Origin: Nymphaea colorata
Lineage: Eukaryota > Streptophyta > Magnoliopsida > Nymphaeales > Nymphaeaceae
Length of the DNA: 64,000 nucleotides
Direction: 5' to 3'
Assembly: GCF_008831285.2 (NCBI RefSeq)
Contig: NC_045150.1
Coordinates: forward strand, 8,754,001 to 8,818,000
Below are positions 24,338-36,915 of the stretch, in pieces. The notes under the pieces are model-generated. The model saw only the letters and a list, made by a program, of their open reading frames with translations. It was not told the DNA's origin and ran no database searches. Both the position numbers and the translations under genes were made by a program. Numbering within the stretch: position 1 is the stretch's first letter; each line of letters opens with the position of its first letter.

Positions 24338-26736
24338 ATGGAGAAGATTGAGAGTGGTGAGGAGCAAAGTGGTAGCACCAGCGATGACAGGAGAAATCCG
24401 CCACTCACACCAAGAAAGAGATCTGCGGAATCCGACGAGGAAAACAGCGTGTCGAAGAAGAGTTCGGAGCCGCCGGCGGAGTCGAGTGGCGGGAGAAGTG
24501 GATCCGGCGGTGGAACGGGCTCCGTTCGGCAGTATGTCCGGTCGAAAATGCCTCGGTTGAGGTGGACTCCTGACCTCCATCTTTGCTTCGTCCATGCTGT
24601 AGAGAGACTTGGTGGTCAAGACAGTAAGTGAAATCTGACTCTGGTTTTCTGGAAATCTCTGCAAGTTCTTTTCGTCCTCCTAATTTCTCTTCTTCAAATG
24701 CACTTTTAGGGGCTACACCCAAATTGGTTCTTCAATTGATGAACGTAAAGGGACTGAGTATTGCTCATGTCAAGAGTCATCTCCAGGTAACCGAAAAATA
24801 ATGAAGATGATGATGCTGATGACAGAAAGTACTGTTTTCATCATCATCATCATATATGATTTTTTTTTCTGGGTTTGCGGTATAATTAATCAATGATACC
24901 CGTTCTTAAATACTCTTTGGTTCTTTACTTTTGCATCCCAGATGTATAGGAGCAAGAAGATCGATGATTCTGGGCAAGGTGAGAAGAGAATCCTGCTGTT
25001 GTACTAGTACAATTTAATGAAGGCTAGTGATTGTAGCCTCTGTGGCTGACAAAGGCAATTAAAGCGAATGATAGGCGATCGTTCCGTCGCCATAAATGGT
25101 CTAGCAAGAACCAGATTAAGATCGATCTAAGTGCAATAAATTTCTTGGTTCTAACATTCAATGGGTCTTCTGGGTTCATGAATTTATAGGTTGCATGTTT
25201 GCTTATTGTTCTTCGGGTGTCATTTTCGTAGAGACGTCCCTAAGTCTCTCTCCTTTTCTTCTCCTCACTCCAATCTCTTACTGTTGGGGAGGGGTCCTTT
25301 CTTCCGAATAGAGTGGTGCATAACCAAAATCATATAAGATTGTTGTTCTTATTGAATTTTTGGATTGATCATATTTTCTTTTTCATATTTGGGTTATTGC
25401 AGTCATAGCTCAAGGGGATAGAGACCATAACAGTAGGATGTTCGTGGGAGGAGGAGGGAGAGAGCATGCCATGTACTATACAGGAAGGGGAGAGTTTAGA
25501 ATGGACAAGACCGGGTTTTTTGCTGCAGGCAGGAATATTCTGCCGTCGTCGGAGCATCATCATCATCTGTATGGGCTCCTGCAGCGGCCTATGATCCAGC
25601 AGCCCTATGATCTGAAACCCAATACTTTCAGGTATGCGCCAATCACTCGCAAGACCTTCCTAAACGTAGAAAGTTGTGTCAAGAAGAACGGCCATCTCTC
25701 TCTCTCTCTTTCTTGGCCTTTAGTTAAAAATTTTGGGCAGCAACTAGAAAGACATGTTCTCTTTTGCACCATCAAGCCAACACCCCTTCTCTCTCTTTCT
25801 TTCTCTGATCTAATTTTTTTATGTATTTCTGTTTCATATTGAAGAAACCCGGATTGGATTTTCAAGCCCTACATCGGTGGTCAGCCTGTACATACGAGAT
25901 CACCAGCTAGCCTACTGACAAGAATGGAAAAGCAGCAAGGACCAAGCCCAACACCTGAAGTCCATGGATACCTCCCAGATTCCATCCACAGGAACCCTAG
26001 CAGCAAGACGACCACCCCTCACTTCCTTCACACGAAGGACGCGTTCTCGGCAGATGGGTCTCTCAGGTTCAGCAAGTTGCTTGAAGAAAGAAAGCACCCC
26101 TACCTTCACAAGCAGCTGAACGAATACTTCAGCCATGATCCACCAAGCGAAGCACAAAACCGTGACGGTAAAACTACCCTCAATTTTGATCTGAACCCGC
26201 CCTCCCATGCCTTGCCCGTTCAGCAGCCTAACTCTCTATCGCCTTCCACCTTCATCATTCAGAATCCGAGCCTTGAGGTATGCACCTAACCAGTTAACTG
26301 CTCTCTTTCCCTAATTACCATGTTGGCGAAGACCTCTTCCTGATTTTTAACCTCTTCTCAATTCGTCGACTCCCATTTGCAGCGGCTGAATCCGACGTTG
26401 GGAGCGGAGAGTATCAAAGAAGAACAGATCAACGGTGGAAGGGAGAAGAGGAGGGTGGAGAGGTTGCCCAATCTGCAGCTAACACTAAGTCGAAGTTCGG
26501 GAGATGAAGAGGAAGAGAATGCCAAGAGTGGTTCTCGTGAGAATGAGGAAGAGTTAGACGATTCCCTGTCGCTCTCCTTATTCTCGTCTTCATCTCCTGC
26601 ATCCAAGAAACAAGCACAAGGCAACAAAGACGCCATGAGAACTGGTTTTCATTTCTTTCAAGCAGACAACAGCAAGCAGGCCGCCGGGAGGCTGAGTACT
26701 TTGGATCTGACCATGTCGATTGGAGCATTGGAGTGA
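24338..26736 (+). CDS. GARP/G2-like MYB-related transcription factor (probable repressor)
   Basis: Six exons join in frame: 24338-24623, 24710-24786, 24942-24978, 25403-25631, 25845-26277 and 26383-26736. All introns are GT-AG and the product is 471 residues. Residues about 71-126 form the single-repeat GARP DNA-binding domain: PRLRWTPDLH, then VERLGGQD, RATPKLVLQLM and the signature SHLQMYRSKK. This variant belongs to the plant subgroup often annotated as Homeodomain-like or KANADI-like MYB proteins, which bind DNA in the nucleus. The N-terminal 60 residues are Ser/Glu/Gly-rich and disordered. The C-terminal half has three repression-type motifs: FDLNPP (DLNxxP), LQLTL (LxLxL) and LDLTMSIG near the end. 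Repression is inferred from these motifs. The start is the first ATG of exon 1. Targets are unknown. Confidence 0.9.
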
Positions 26737-27510
26737 GATCTTACAGTACTTGTCTCAAAGGCCTGAGATAGTTTACTTTCCTTTTCTTTCTTTTCTTCTT
26801 CCTTTAATCTATCTTATTTTTGTTTCTTCTTCACTATCTTCCCCCTCTTGTATTTCGAAAAATAAGAAAAAGTGCTTCGTGTTTGAATTTGGTCTTTCTC
26901 CTTGCTGGTACCTACTCATCTTAACCATTAACAAACCCATGCATATACACATGCACAGCGCACGCGTGCACACATGCACATCTGTATGTGTACATTTTTG
27001 TGTGTGTGTGTTTTTATAGCCTATAATCTGCTGTTTGTAAGTATAACTAGTATATATGTGTGTGTGTGTGTGCACGATTAGTTCCTTCCATATTTTCTTT
27101 ATTTAATTGCTTGAAAATGGACTAAAGTAGTATATATTCTTTGAAAAACTTTACATGTTGCATGTACTTCAACGTTGTATGGCTATCTCAAAGTTAGTTT
27201 CAGCTTGATAATCTAGATGTTTAATAAAACAGAAACTCGATCGTTTCAAAATTTTTCGAACTCTTCTCAAGTATATGGTCTTAGAGATTGCATAGGCCTG
27301 GGGACTACGAGTGGGTAAATTAAATACTTAAGTACGAAAAGAATACTGTGATCGGTGCATGCTTCGAATGTAGTTTTTTTCGCTGAACATGCTTTGTACG
27401 TAGCTGAGAACACAAATTTCTGATGTCCCAGTTGAGCTCCGGACTGTTAATATTTCTGAAGACAAATATACATTTATTCTACTCTTTGGTGCATATCTTG
27501 GTTACTCGAT

Positions 27511-27514
<4 letters not shown>

Positions 27515-27553
<39 letters not shown>
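27515..27553. repeat. (TA)n microsatellite
   Basis: About 19 uninterrupted TA units. Confidence 0.9.
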
Positions 27554-27562
<9 letters not shown>

Positions 27563-28717
27563 CTGAATAAGAGCTGCAGCTGATGCCCAAACACATTTCG
27601 ATTATGTAATAGTCGATTTATATGTAAAGCACATTTCGGTTATGTATATATAGATGAAACTTGAAAATTGTGATTGTCATTTTTATAATTGGTAGTACTT
27701 GTAAATACGACGGTCTAGTTTTTGTCAACTCACACGCAGATTAACTATCTATGAGCATCAACCAGCATTGGAGTAACTAAAGGTCAGTAGGATTTGGATG
27801 ACACCCTGAAAAAAAAAAAAAAAAAAAAAGGAGTATTTTGTAAAAAAAAAATGAGGTTTTGGTAGAATTTAGGTGGCATTTGGATGGCATAATATGGTTA
27901 AGACTCATTTGTATGTCATCAATACTCACCATACCAAAAAGGTAATGACTCATTACAATTATATGCGCAGTGACCATAAGACAGTAACACAGATCCCGTA
28001 GACCCAAGTTTACTCAATTTTCAACACCAAATTAACGTTTAAGAGAGTAGACTCCATGGGGCATATGCCCCACGGAGACCCTGAGACCCACCTGCCTCTG
28101 CCCCTGCCAAACACCCTCTTAGCTAATAATGTATTACATAAATAGCATAGAGATGAAAATAGAGATACATCTGACGCTCTTATCGAAATTGTAGTTCATC
28201 GATCTTATATCGTTGTACATGTTGGCTACACTTCAAGATTAGTAGCACTGAACTATTGTTGTTCCTTAGGTTAATCGCTTTGATTCGATTAGATAGATAA
28301 AATTTTATACGGAAAGAAGATTCCAGCCACTTCTCTGTGATAGAACGCAACAGTTTCTGGTAGAAAACAAAATATTTGACAATAGAGAATTTTTAGCGAA
28401 GGTGATTTGATCAGTGGGGGCATGAAAAACGAATGGTTGGCTCCCTTGTGTAAAATATTGCCAAATAGGACGTGCAGTCAGTCTATTTCTTCCTCATTCC
28501 TTCCTGGAACCTACATCGGCATAACTTTACCGATTTTCTAACTTCAGTCCATTCGGTGTAGGACTGCACCAATTTATTAACTGTAAATTGATCATAATAG
28601 TAGGTCAGCTTGCAAGTTGATAAACAAATCAATGTGAATCAAATATACTGGTAAGTGGATAGACACTTATCCTGATGGTATATTATACTCATTCAAGGTG
28701 GAAGCATATTTGATTCA

Positions 28718-28753
<36 letters not shown>
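28718..28753. repeat. (CA)n(TA)n compound microsatellite
   Basis: About 10 CA units followed by 7 to 8 TA units. Confidence 0.9.
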
Positions 28754-28787
28754 TTATATATATTTATATTTATATATATTAAATAAA

Positions 28788-28947
28788 GTTGCTGCCAGAT
28801 GGCTAAATATTTGAATTCCGTCACTGAAAACACAATGAAATAGTCATTAAAAATGCCTCAAACTGTTTTCACATAATAAACTATTGTTAATGTTTTGTTT
28901 CCAAAGTTGTTCAGCGATAGAATTCAAATATTTAACCATCCAGCAAC
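28788..28947. mobile_element. Short inverted-repeat element (MITE-like), about 160 bp
   Basis: The left arm (28788-28826) contains TTGCTG, ATGGCTAAATATTTGAATTC and CACTG. The right arm (28912-28947), read on the other strand, contains TTGCTGG, ATGGTTAAATATTTGAATTC and CGCTG. The two arms of about 37 bp agree at most positions and enclose about 85 bp of AT-rich DNA. There is no coding capacity. The transposon class is uncertain because no target duplication could be fixed. Confidence 0.6.
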
Positions 28948-28987
28948 GCTTGGCATCTTGGCTGAATATATATATATATATATATAT

Positions 28988-29119
28988 AAGAAATTTGAAA
29001 TGAACCGGATATCGGATGTTGCTGAATGGTTATATATTTAAAAGTCATTATATATATATAAGAAAATTGAAATCAACCGAATGTCGGATGTTGCTGAATG
29101 GTTATATATTTAAAAGTCG
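28988..29119. repeat. 72-bp tandem duplication carrying an arm of the neighbouring element
   Basis: Two copies start AAGAAATTTGAAAT (28988) and AAGAAAATTGAAAT (29060). Each continues to GGATGTTGCTGAATGG and TTATATATTTAAAAGTC. That segment resembles the terminal arm of the inverted-repeat element at 28788-28947. A diverged complement of the same arm lies near 29215-29255, so a second copy of the element may span about 29085-29255. Confidence 0.65.
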
Positions 29120-29255
29120 TCGCAAAAGGCAACATGTACTATCATTAAGAACATCATAAACAGTTACTATAATGTAGACCATTTACTAGTGCTTATATTG
29201 CATAATGTTTTTAAAGATAGTTTTTAAATATTTTGTCATTCGACTCTGCAATTGC

Positions 29256-30115
29256 ATCAGGCGATGTGGTTAACTACGGCCACCTGATGCAATATAGGGC
29301 ATTTTGGAAACGGTTTGTGTGCTTTTTAATAGCCATTTGAGGATTTCACTTCTTACATACATATCAAATACATGCATATCAAAGAGCATTGGTTACGTTT
29401 ATGTGCTTAATGTTTGTGGTGATTTCAACGGACTATTTTTAATTTTTAGCCATCTAGCAGCCATTTGTCGTGCTTTCAATAACCTCGTGCTTTCAATAAC
29501 CGATTTTAATTTTTCGCCATCTAATTGAATCCACATTCTTATTTGGAAATGCTTTTTCACCATCTTTTTCTCTCGTTAATCTCTCACTCTTTTTCCCCTT
29601 TTTTTCTCCATGATCATTTTCACCATCTTAAAGTTGCTTGATTTTAACGAGGAGCAACCCTGAAAAACGAAGCCAACTTATTTTTCACATTATATATAGT
29701 TCTTACTTTTATCAATATTTCTAAGGATACAGAAACAGATTATCCATTTCTGTCTTTACTGGGTTTTCAACAATGAATGTTCATTATTAATGAAAAGAAT
29801 AGAAAGAGTTGTTAGGATTTGTGTTTTTACATAGTAGTCAGCACCCACATACACATCCAACCTGCTGGAGGATGCGCCTCCTACCTTTATTACCAAATGA
29901 AGAAATATCTATACAATCCGCAGAAATCAATAAACAAATGAACAGAAAACCAAAAGAAACTAAAATACTGGGCAAGAAGAAGCATAGCAGCTACTTCTGC
30001 AGAAGGCTTTCTACAGAGAACAGCAATTCTTATGTCGATGCAGGGGTTTCCTGCCCTCCACAGATGCCCTGAACCAGTTCAACCATGCCCTCTTATGATA
30101 ACAAGCTAATCTATC
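29256..30115. other. Non-coding, short repeats
   Basis: A 15-bp direct repeat, CGTGCTTTCAATAAC, occurs twice near 29469-29502. The rest is AT-rich. The segment near 30116 may be the 3' UTR of the small candidate gene on the minus strand. Confidence 0.45.
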
Positions 30116-30334
30116 CTAACAAGCATCTCTCAGAAGCTTTTCCATGTAAGGACTCTCCACAAACCTGTAGTGCCTCTCAGGAATCACAGTTTCGGAAATA
30201 TGACTCTCTCCCATCCAGTCCTTGATTCCATGAACCACCGGAAACTTCCACCGAACCCTGTGGGAAACGATCTGCACAATTCCCCTGTTCTCAACTCCGG
30301 CCAAAGATCCGACAAAATCCCCAACCTTAGCCAT
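30116..30334 (-). CDS. Small hypothetical protein, 72 residues (or last exon of a larger gene)
   Basis: An uninterrupted minus-strand frame runs from ATG at 30334 to TAG at 30116-30118. The product has no repeats or low complexity, with balanced charged and hydrophobic residues: MAKVGDFVGSLAGVENRG at the start, then VSHRVRWKFPVVHG and ETVIPERHYRFVESPYMEKL. This looks more like a real protein than other frames of this size in the window. No signal peptide or membrane segment is apparent. I do not recognise the family. A CTGTAG acceptor-like site lies just before the ATG on the coding strand, so this could be the terminal exon of a longer gene whose other exons I did not find. Confidence 0.4.
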   Translation of the reverse strand: MAKVGDFVGSLAGVENRGIVQIVSHRVRWKFPVVHGIKDWMGESHISETVIPERHYRFVESPYMEKLLRDAC

Positions 30335-32463
30335 ACCCTACAGTTCAACAATTCACCTACTCAACAATTCACCTACTCCACGTCTAAACAAGAACATATA
30401 TTGTTCTTCACACTGCTTCCATATAGGGTTCACAATAGCCATACACTTTCACGCAATATCCAAAGTGAAAGTTTCTTTTTTGGTCCCAAGGAACCAACTT
30501 AGCTGCTCGGGTTTGCAGGCTGATGGGAGTTCAATTGTCAGTTCGATTCGATTCATGTTGGTGCTACTTCTTTAAATTATGGATAGTGGATGCCTGATAC
30601 TTTAACTGATGGGCATACAGCTTCCGGAGGAAAACGACAGGGCTTCATTTCTTTTTCCGGTGGCTACCACTCATACCCAAAAATTTCTTTTTGTATGAAA
30701 CCAAGTCATGGATGATATTGCACTATGTAGTAGTGTCTATTTTGTAACCAACAATGCCAAAGACATGTTCACCAAAAAAAAAAAAAAAAGGAGGTCTTCT
30801 TGTCATCTAGATCTTCTTGTAACTTCAGCCAGATTTAGGATTTTGAAAAATAAGAAAGAAATTTTATGCTTGGAAATGGAATAGTTTAGATTGACAAGTG
30901 CAACTGAATTTTGCAGGAAACTTGTAAGAGGAAGCCTGAAATCAATGTTAGGACCAGCTGCGAAAGCTTCCTGCTTGTGTGTACACATAGTTTTTCCCTG
31001 CCCAAATATCAACAAACGGGTTCTGATGCAAAAACCAGTGTCTGATCAGGGCAGAACAAGAGAACGAGTTGCAAATCTGACCATCATTTAAATGTCAATC
31101 TAGATTATGTTTTCGTACTAAAAGAACACGCAGAGCAACAGAGGCCCAAGATACTCGGTCAGCCACAGTGGCAAAGGGAAGTGTGGGCTTGTGGGGGCAA
31201 TTGCCCACAGAGACTCACAAGTACTAGTATCTGTTAAATAATATTTCCAAGCGGATCTTACTTCTTTCACCTTAATAAGTGAGGTATCACAGAAACCATT
31301 TTGTTTTTCTCTCTGAAATTTGTTTCAACTTTTAGGCGTTGGTACAAGGCAAATAAAGCAGATGTGGGATCAATATCATTTCTGGTAGAAAAAAATGGAG
31401 TGCAGATCTAGGCGTTTCATACTGAGGGAAGGCATGGCCGAAGAACCTTCATGAAGCTATAGATTTAAGCCCTCGTGTGACAATCAACAATTTTTCGTTG
31501 TAGGGGTCAAACTACAAGTCTCAAAATTTTAATAGAAGCCAAAATAAAATTTTCAAATTTTTCTTTTTATATATGTCAAAGTAAAAGTTTTAAAATTTAC
31601 ATATATATTTTGAATATTTTTAAAAAACAGTAAGTCAGATCACAGCATGTCCTGCTTCCTACCTAAAAAAGTATCAAATTCTAACCAACGTAGGTCAAGA
31701 CCCGGCGAGTTAGAATCTGTTTGGCCCGATTATATAAATCTCTGTTTCTCTTTTAATTCTTCATCAATTCACAAAAACATACCACTTTCGATTCGGACAT
31801 CGTATCCTGAAATTAACAATTTATAGTAATAAATGTTTGAAAACCAAGTGATTCCAACTATATAAACTTCTTATGTAATCCCAACACGCCGCAAATCCCC
31901 TTGAGGCTTACGGTATCTTGCTTTGGTTGAGTGACTGCTAAGGAACCCTGATTAGCGAGAGAGATTATAATACTTTAACCAAGTAGTTGGAGTAGCTTCC
32001 CTCTGCAATCACAATACCATGCACAATATTTTTATAAGAAAAGTAGTTCAGTATTGGGTTTGGGCAATGTATCAAACACGAGCAACAACAGACAACCTTT
32101 ATCGAAAATAATAGACAACCTTTTTGTTAAAACTCATTCTTGACTTCTTCACTAACCATATAAACCATATCATATCGTGGTTGACAGATACTTCAGGCAA
32201 ATTCATCCTTTTGTAATTTTAATTATGGATCATGATAGCTTATTTATTTGGATGTCAATTTAAACACTGAGAGTAATTTAAGTGGCCACTTATTTCTTGT
32301 GTCTGATAAAACATGCATGCTTTAAAACATGCATGCTTTAAATAACATATATTTGTTACCCTAAACTTTTCTTATTATTTTGTGCTCATTATTCTTTAGC
32401 TTTTTTATGAATTTTTTAATGATAACAAATTAAATTTGAAGTAATTACATCATAGTCCACGAG

Positions 32464-32587
32464 CGAGAATCGTGTACTTTAACCCTGCTGTTAGCACTTG
32501 CCATAGTCATATACCTAGCGATACGAGAATCATGTACTTTAACCATGGTGTTGGCACTCTCCATAGTCATATATGTACCTAGCGATA
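32464..32587. repeat. 60 to 64-bp tandem duplication
   Basis: Two copies start CGAGAATCGTGTACTTTAACC (32464) and CGAGAATCATGTACTTTAACC (32524) and both end ACCTAGCGATA. The second has a 4-bp insertion. Confidence 0.85.
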
Positions 32588-32705
32588 TTAGTTTACATCA
32601 TCGGGCAATTACTTATGTCACTATCAGAGAAATAAATGCGCGTCATCAGACTTTTTTCTTGTTTACTTTTATAAAGTATCTGATAAAAAAGAAAGCTCAT
32701 TTGAT

Positions 32706-32706
32706 C

Positions 32707-32733
<27 letters not shown>
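32706..32733. repeat. (AT)n microsatellite
   Basis: About 14 AT units, followed about 20 bp later by a (GA)n tract. Confidence 0.9.
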
Positions 32734-32737
<4 letters not shown>

Positions 32738-33642
32738 ACAGAGACAAAGAGAAACAGAGAGAGAGAGAGAGTGAAAGGGAGAGGAAGGAAAGGTAGAATT
32801 TAGAAAGTACCTTAATGCTTAAGATCTTTGAACTAGGCCACGAGAAAGAGATCTAATAACGGCAATTGTTCTCCTTCAAAACAAGTGAAGTAGGTTGGTT
32901 GCAAAGAGATAACTGACAGGCCCCTCATAAAATGCCAGCACCACAAGTTGGTGTCTATCGTCTTCATGTATTCATGAATCTTGTTAATCTCTAGGAGTTT
33001 CTGTTCCTTGCCAAAGGGTTATATTTCCACGTATCGCCAAAAATGCTACTGTTCTCTCCATTCAGCAGACAACTCCATTACTAAAAGCTACTTCAAGGTC
33101 ATAATACAAACCATGATATGCTTATAAAAAATGGGTTCAGACTTTCCGAAAGTGTTAACAATAGTTAGTGCTATCAAAGCCTACACTTGGAACAAGCTCA
33201 AGCTCTTTCAGCAATTCCCTCGGTTAGAAAGCACCTTGAGGCTCCGAAAAGTCTACTTTTATTGAACACTATATACACAGAACAATAGCCAGCTTCCTAG
33301 CTTTATTATAATAGAAGATATTGACAGGACAAGAAACAAATTCACCAAGGCTCAAAGAATGAAACAATAATCTAAAATATCATTCTGCAAACAGGTGAAG
33401 ATTCCACACATCAGGTTACCAAACTCCAATGGCAGCAATAACGTTCTTATTATGGTTATGACCACACCACGGTCTTCACAACCATGACCAGAATCTGTGT
33501 TACCTGTCATGGAGACCAATTAATTAGTATAATGAATATTTTTATGTCAAAAATTATGGATACAATAATTGCACCTCTTCCTGTACCTATTGGGAAATTA
33601 AGATTGTGCTCTGACAGCAAAGAAAACTGCCAGTAAACAAAT

Positions 33643-36483
33643 TCACAGACTCTTTACATCTTCATTTTCAGTTTGACGGGGAGCAGTCTGACTTAGTTCC
33701 TGCAAATGGTGACATTGAAATTGGCATCAGCAAACTTCCAGGAACATCTCAGGATTAACAAGTTGTAGACAGTACCTCAGAGTATCGAAGGTGTCCATGA
33801 TCTACATTGGTGGATTTGATGATGATCTCCCATTTTGGCTCAGATGCCTTGGCGGCGCTTTTTTTCAAACGGTATTGAGGAAATGACGAGGACGAAGAAC
33901 CTTTTGCTGAAAACCCAGGTAATGCACGAACAAGCCATGATTCTGAAGGAGATTTAGGCGACGGTAGTGGAGGAAGAGAATGAAGAAGAGGGGAGTTTCC
34001 CTCACTATCTGATGCTGAACGGTTCCCACTATTTTGCTCCCTCGAGTATTCACTCCTTGAACTGACCTGCTCACCACTGATATGTTCCCCTACCCGCATC
34101 TGTTCTCGTGGCATTGAAACTTTAGATGACATGTCAAGTGTATCAACACCTTGAACCAAATTAACTACAGAAGCAACACGATTCCCAGTATCGCTCTCAG
34201 ATGTATCAGCACAGGATAGTAATCTGATATCAGCAAGTAAACCAGAATGATGCTTGGCAGCTTTCAAGTTCACAACATTCCCTATTTTCCCCACATCAGA
34301 CACATGTAGAGCACTTTGCTGGGTTATAACAAAAGAGTCCAGGATGGGTTCCCCCTGTTTTTGTTGATCTTCAACCGGAGTAGATGCCTCCATGTCAACT
34401 GATTGATTTAACTCTTTGGCTTCCAACATGTCGGACTTTGAATTCGACGCATCCCCTACGCAGGCAGGATCAACATATAAAGGCTTCTCAACCGTAGGGC
34501 TCAGGGAGCCTGATATTCCCTTACTTCTGAGATAGGATGTGTTCTTTCTGGCTTGCAGTCCCTTTGAATTTGCATCAGAGCTGTCAGAACCATAACTACG
34601 ACCTGATTTGGAAAGTCCCAGAAAACCAGAACGTTCAGAAAAGGGAGAAGTAGATGCTTCATTTCTGTATGGGGATATCCCACGTGGGGAATGCCTAAAG
34701 GACGACGACCCATTTTGTGTTTGAGAATCACTGTAGCTGATCAGTTGATTGTTTGCAGTATCTTCATATACTGAAGGCGAGCTGGAAGATTCACTTAGCT
34801 TGCTTCCACTACCATGAAGTCCGAGATTCTGGACTCTGCCAACTAGTTTATTTCTGTACACAGCTTCCCATGTCATCTGCAGAAGGGAAACAGGGCCACC
34901 AAATCAACTTGTTCTACTTCTACAAATTGAGAAACGCAGAAGGTTGTACCAAGAATCCAGAATGAAATATGGAACAAGTATAGAGCAATTGTGCATAGGA
35001 GGATAAATGAGTCGGCTACATTAAAGTTTAAATTGATCACTGAATCATAAAAACTGTGATTTTGAGAGAACTGGGATACTTGGTCAAAAAACTTGCAATT
35101 GCATAAATGGGCAGGTGAATTTTTGGCCGCTTGATACTTTCCCAATCCGAGCTACAGTAGCTCAGTTTCTATTAACGCCCATTAGGTTGGACCTAGGTCA
35201 TATAACAGGATATCTAAGAACTACAAAGCTGAAAACTAAAACATTCTAAACAATCGAAAGAAAACATAACGAGCGTTTTATCTTTCACGATCCAAAACTT
35301 ACTGAAGGGAACATCTTCAGTAGCTTACCTCATCACTTCCGCTGAAAGATGATGCACTGTCATTACTTTTGGTAGGTTTGTTGCTCTTCCGAGCAACAAA
35401 AGTCGATGATGTGCTCTTCTTGTTCCTCATCCTCTGAGCACGGAAAATCGGATTCGTAAGGCAAAGTGAACCCTTCAAACTCCAAGGGAAAACCCCACAA
35501 GCTCTAGGTATGGCATTCCCTGCATCATTATCATCATCTTCTTCGTCTTCTTCTTCTGATTCATCGTCTTCCTCCTCATCCGGCAAGGCATATTGCTGGA
35601 TGAAGCAAGGCCTAGGCTGGGATCGCAGAGGCTGTGCATCATTCTGCACCCTGTTCACCAGCTTCGCAGGTTCACTGGCCGGAAGTTGTCTCCGAGGAGC
35701 ATATTTCGGCGCCTCTGAAGCCATTGCTTTAGCTGCTGGCAAGAACCGATCCATCATGAAACTCCGTCCCTGCACGTCGCTGGAATTCCCCGTTCTCTTC
35801 CACTCTTGGCCATCCAAAGCACTAACACCACCAACGCTTCCATTAAACAAACTGGTTTCAGCGAGAGAAAACGTCTCTAGTGCATCAGAGAAGGCATCAC
35901 AATCGTCTCCATCCAAATTTTCCCTCTCCTCCTTTGAGCCATAACTACCATGGGCCTTAGCGGCCGGCACGGAATCATGTGCTCCTCCGACCGGCCGCAC
36001 TGATTGCACGGTACGATCGTTTGGCGACCTCCCCACTTTCCCAATTTGACGACCGTCACCCTCCGCCGTCCTCACAATCTCTTTCCTAGAATCGACCACC
36101 ATGCCAGGCGGCAGACTCCGCGCAGGTGCCGGAGAAGCTTCATCCTCCGCAGTCGGCACATTTTCTCTTTTGGCAGCCAGCTTACCCGGCGGCAACCTTG
36201 GTGCTGGTGCCGGCCGCTTCGGCGAGCTAGAGCCATGTACGGAGGTAACCTTGGGCCTACCGGGGATCTGCTCCCAGACAAACGGAACCGCACCGGAGTC
36301 CCTCACCGGCCCGGACTTGAGTTCAGTCTTATATGCCGGCGGCGACAAGTTACGCTCGCTCGCTTCCCCTGACTTCCATTCCCTACCTGATGAACGCACA
36401 GAGGCAGAAGCGGTCGCAGCGGCGGCGGCATGTCTCCTCACAGAAAGAAGCGGTGCATTGAAATCCAACTGCTTTTCCTCCAT
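33643..36483 (-). CDS. DUF688 family protein (plant-specific, function unknown)
   Basis: Three exons on the minus strand join in phase 0: 36483-35329, 34876-33776 and 33699-33643. Both introns (452 and 76 bp) are GT-AG, and the product is 770 residues. The N-terminus, EEKQLDFNAPLLSVRR, and the segment DSGAVPFVWEQIPGRPK at about residues 62-79 are hallmarks of the plant DUF688 family. Proline-rich LPPG motifs follow. A long acidic run of Asp/Glu lies near residues 302-325, and the second exon is Ser-rich and polar, suggesting a largely disordered protein. The last exon encodes ELSQTAPRQTENEDVKSL. No catalytic motif or membrane segment is seen. The start is the first ATG and matches the family's N-terminus. 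Its biochemical role is not established. Confidence 0.85.
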
Positions 36484-36890
36484 CTACCACATAAAACGAA
36501 CGAGAGAGCCCCCAAGTAAGCCTAACGCCATTTCCCCATATACACAAAAGCTTGCCCGGAAACCTAGCTCTCTGCACAACAACCACAGCACAGAGAACCC
36601 AAAACTTGGTTAAAAAACCAAAAACAGAGAACGATGAAGAATTCTCCTTAAAATACCATACTTACTAGGACACAAAACAAATTAAAATACCATACTTACT
36701 GGTGAACAGACGAATTGATAGACAGGGGAGGGAGAGCAACGGACGAAGAGAGAGACGAAACTTGAGAAAAAAGCTGGTGAGCGCGAAAGGGATGTGTGTG
36801 ACAGAGAGAGAGGGAGGAAACTCGATCAATGCGTTCGCATATTGTACTAATCTAACAGGAACAAACAACGGCCCAAAATCGGTTCCTCAT

Positions 36891-36915
36891 CAGAGAGAGA
36901 GAGAGAGAGAGAGAG
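36891..36915. repeat. (GA)n microsatellite upstream of the DUF688 gene
   Basis: About 12 GA units some 410 bp upstream of the start codon. GA tracts in plant 5' regions can act as GAGA elements, but this is not shown here. Confidence 0.85.

Larger units (their letters stand above)
26737..28787. other. 3' flank of the GARP gene and repeat-rich intergenic DNA
   Basis: The first few hundred bases are T-rich and probably 3' UTR. After that come (CA)/(TG) tracts near 26946-27075, (AT)n at 27515-27553, a poly-A tract near 27807-27831 and (CA)n(TA)n at about 28718-28753. No gene is seen. Confidence 0.5.
30335..33642. other. Intergenic; right part is probable 3' UTR of the DUF688 gene
   Basis: This stretch contains a 16-bp direct repeat near 30345-30376 (CAACAATTCACCTACT), a poly-A run near 30774-30789, a 60-bp tandem duplication at 32464-32587 and (AT)n with (GA)n at 32706-32775. 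Several hundred bases left of 33643 are probably transcribed as 3' UTR of the minus-strand gene. Confidence 0.45.

Noticed and set aside
30520-30660. Possible Copia polyprotein fragment (TGGATAGTGGATGC resembling a protease-region WIVDS)
   Set aside because: Stops follow within a few codons and no neighbouring retroelement domain is visible.
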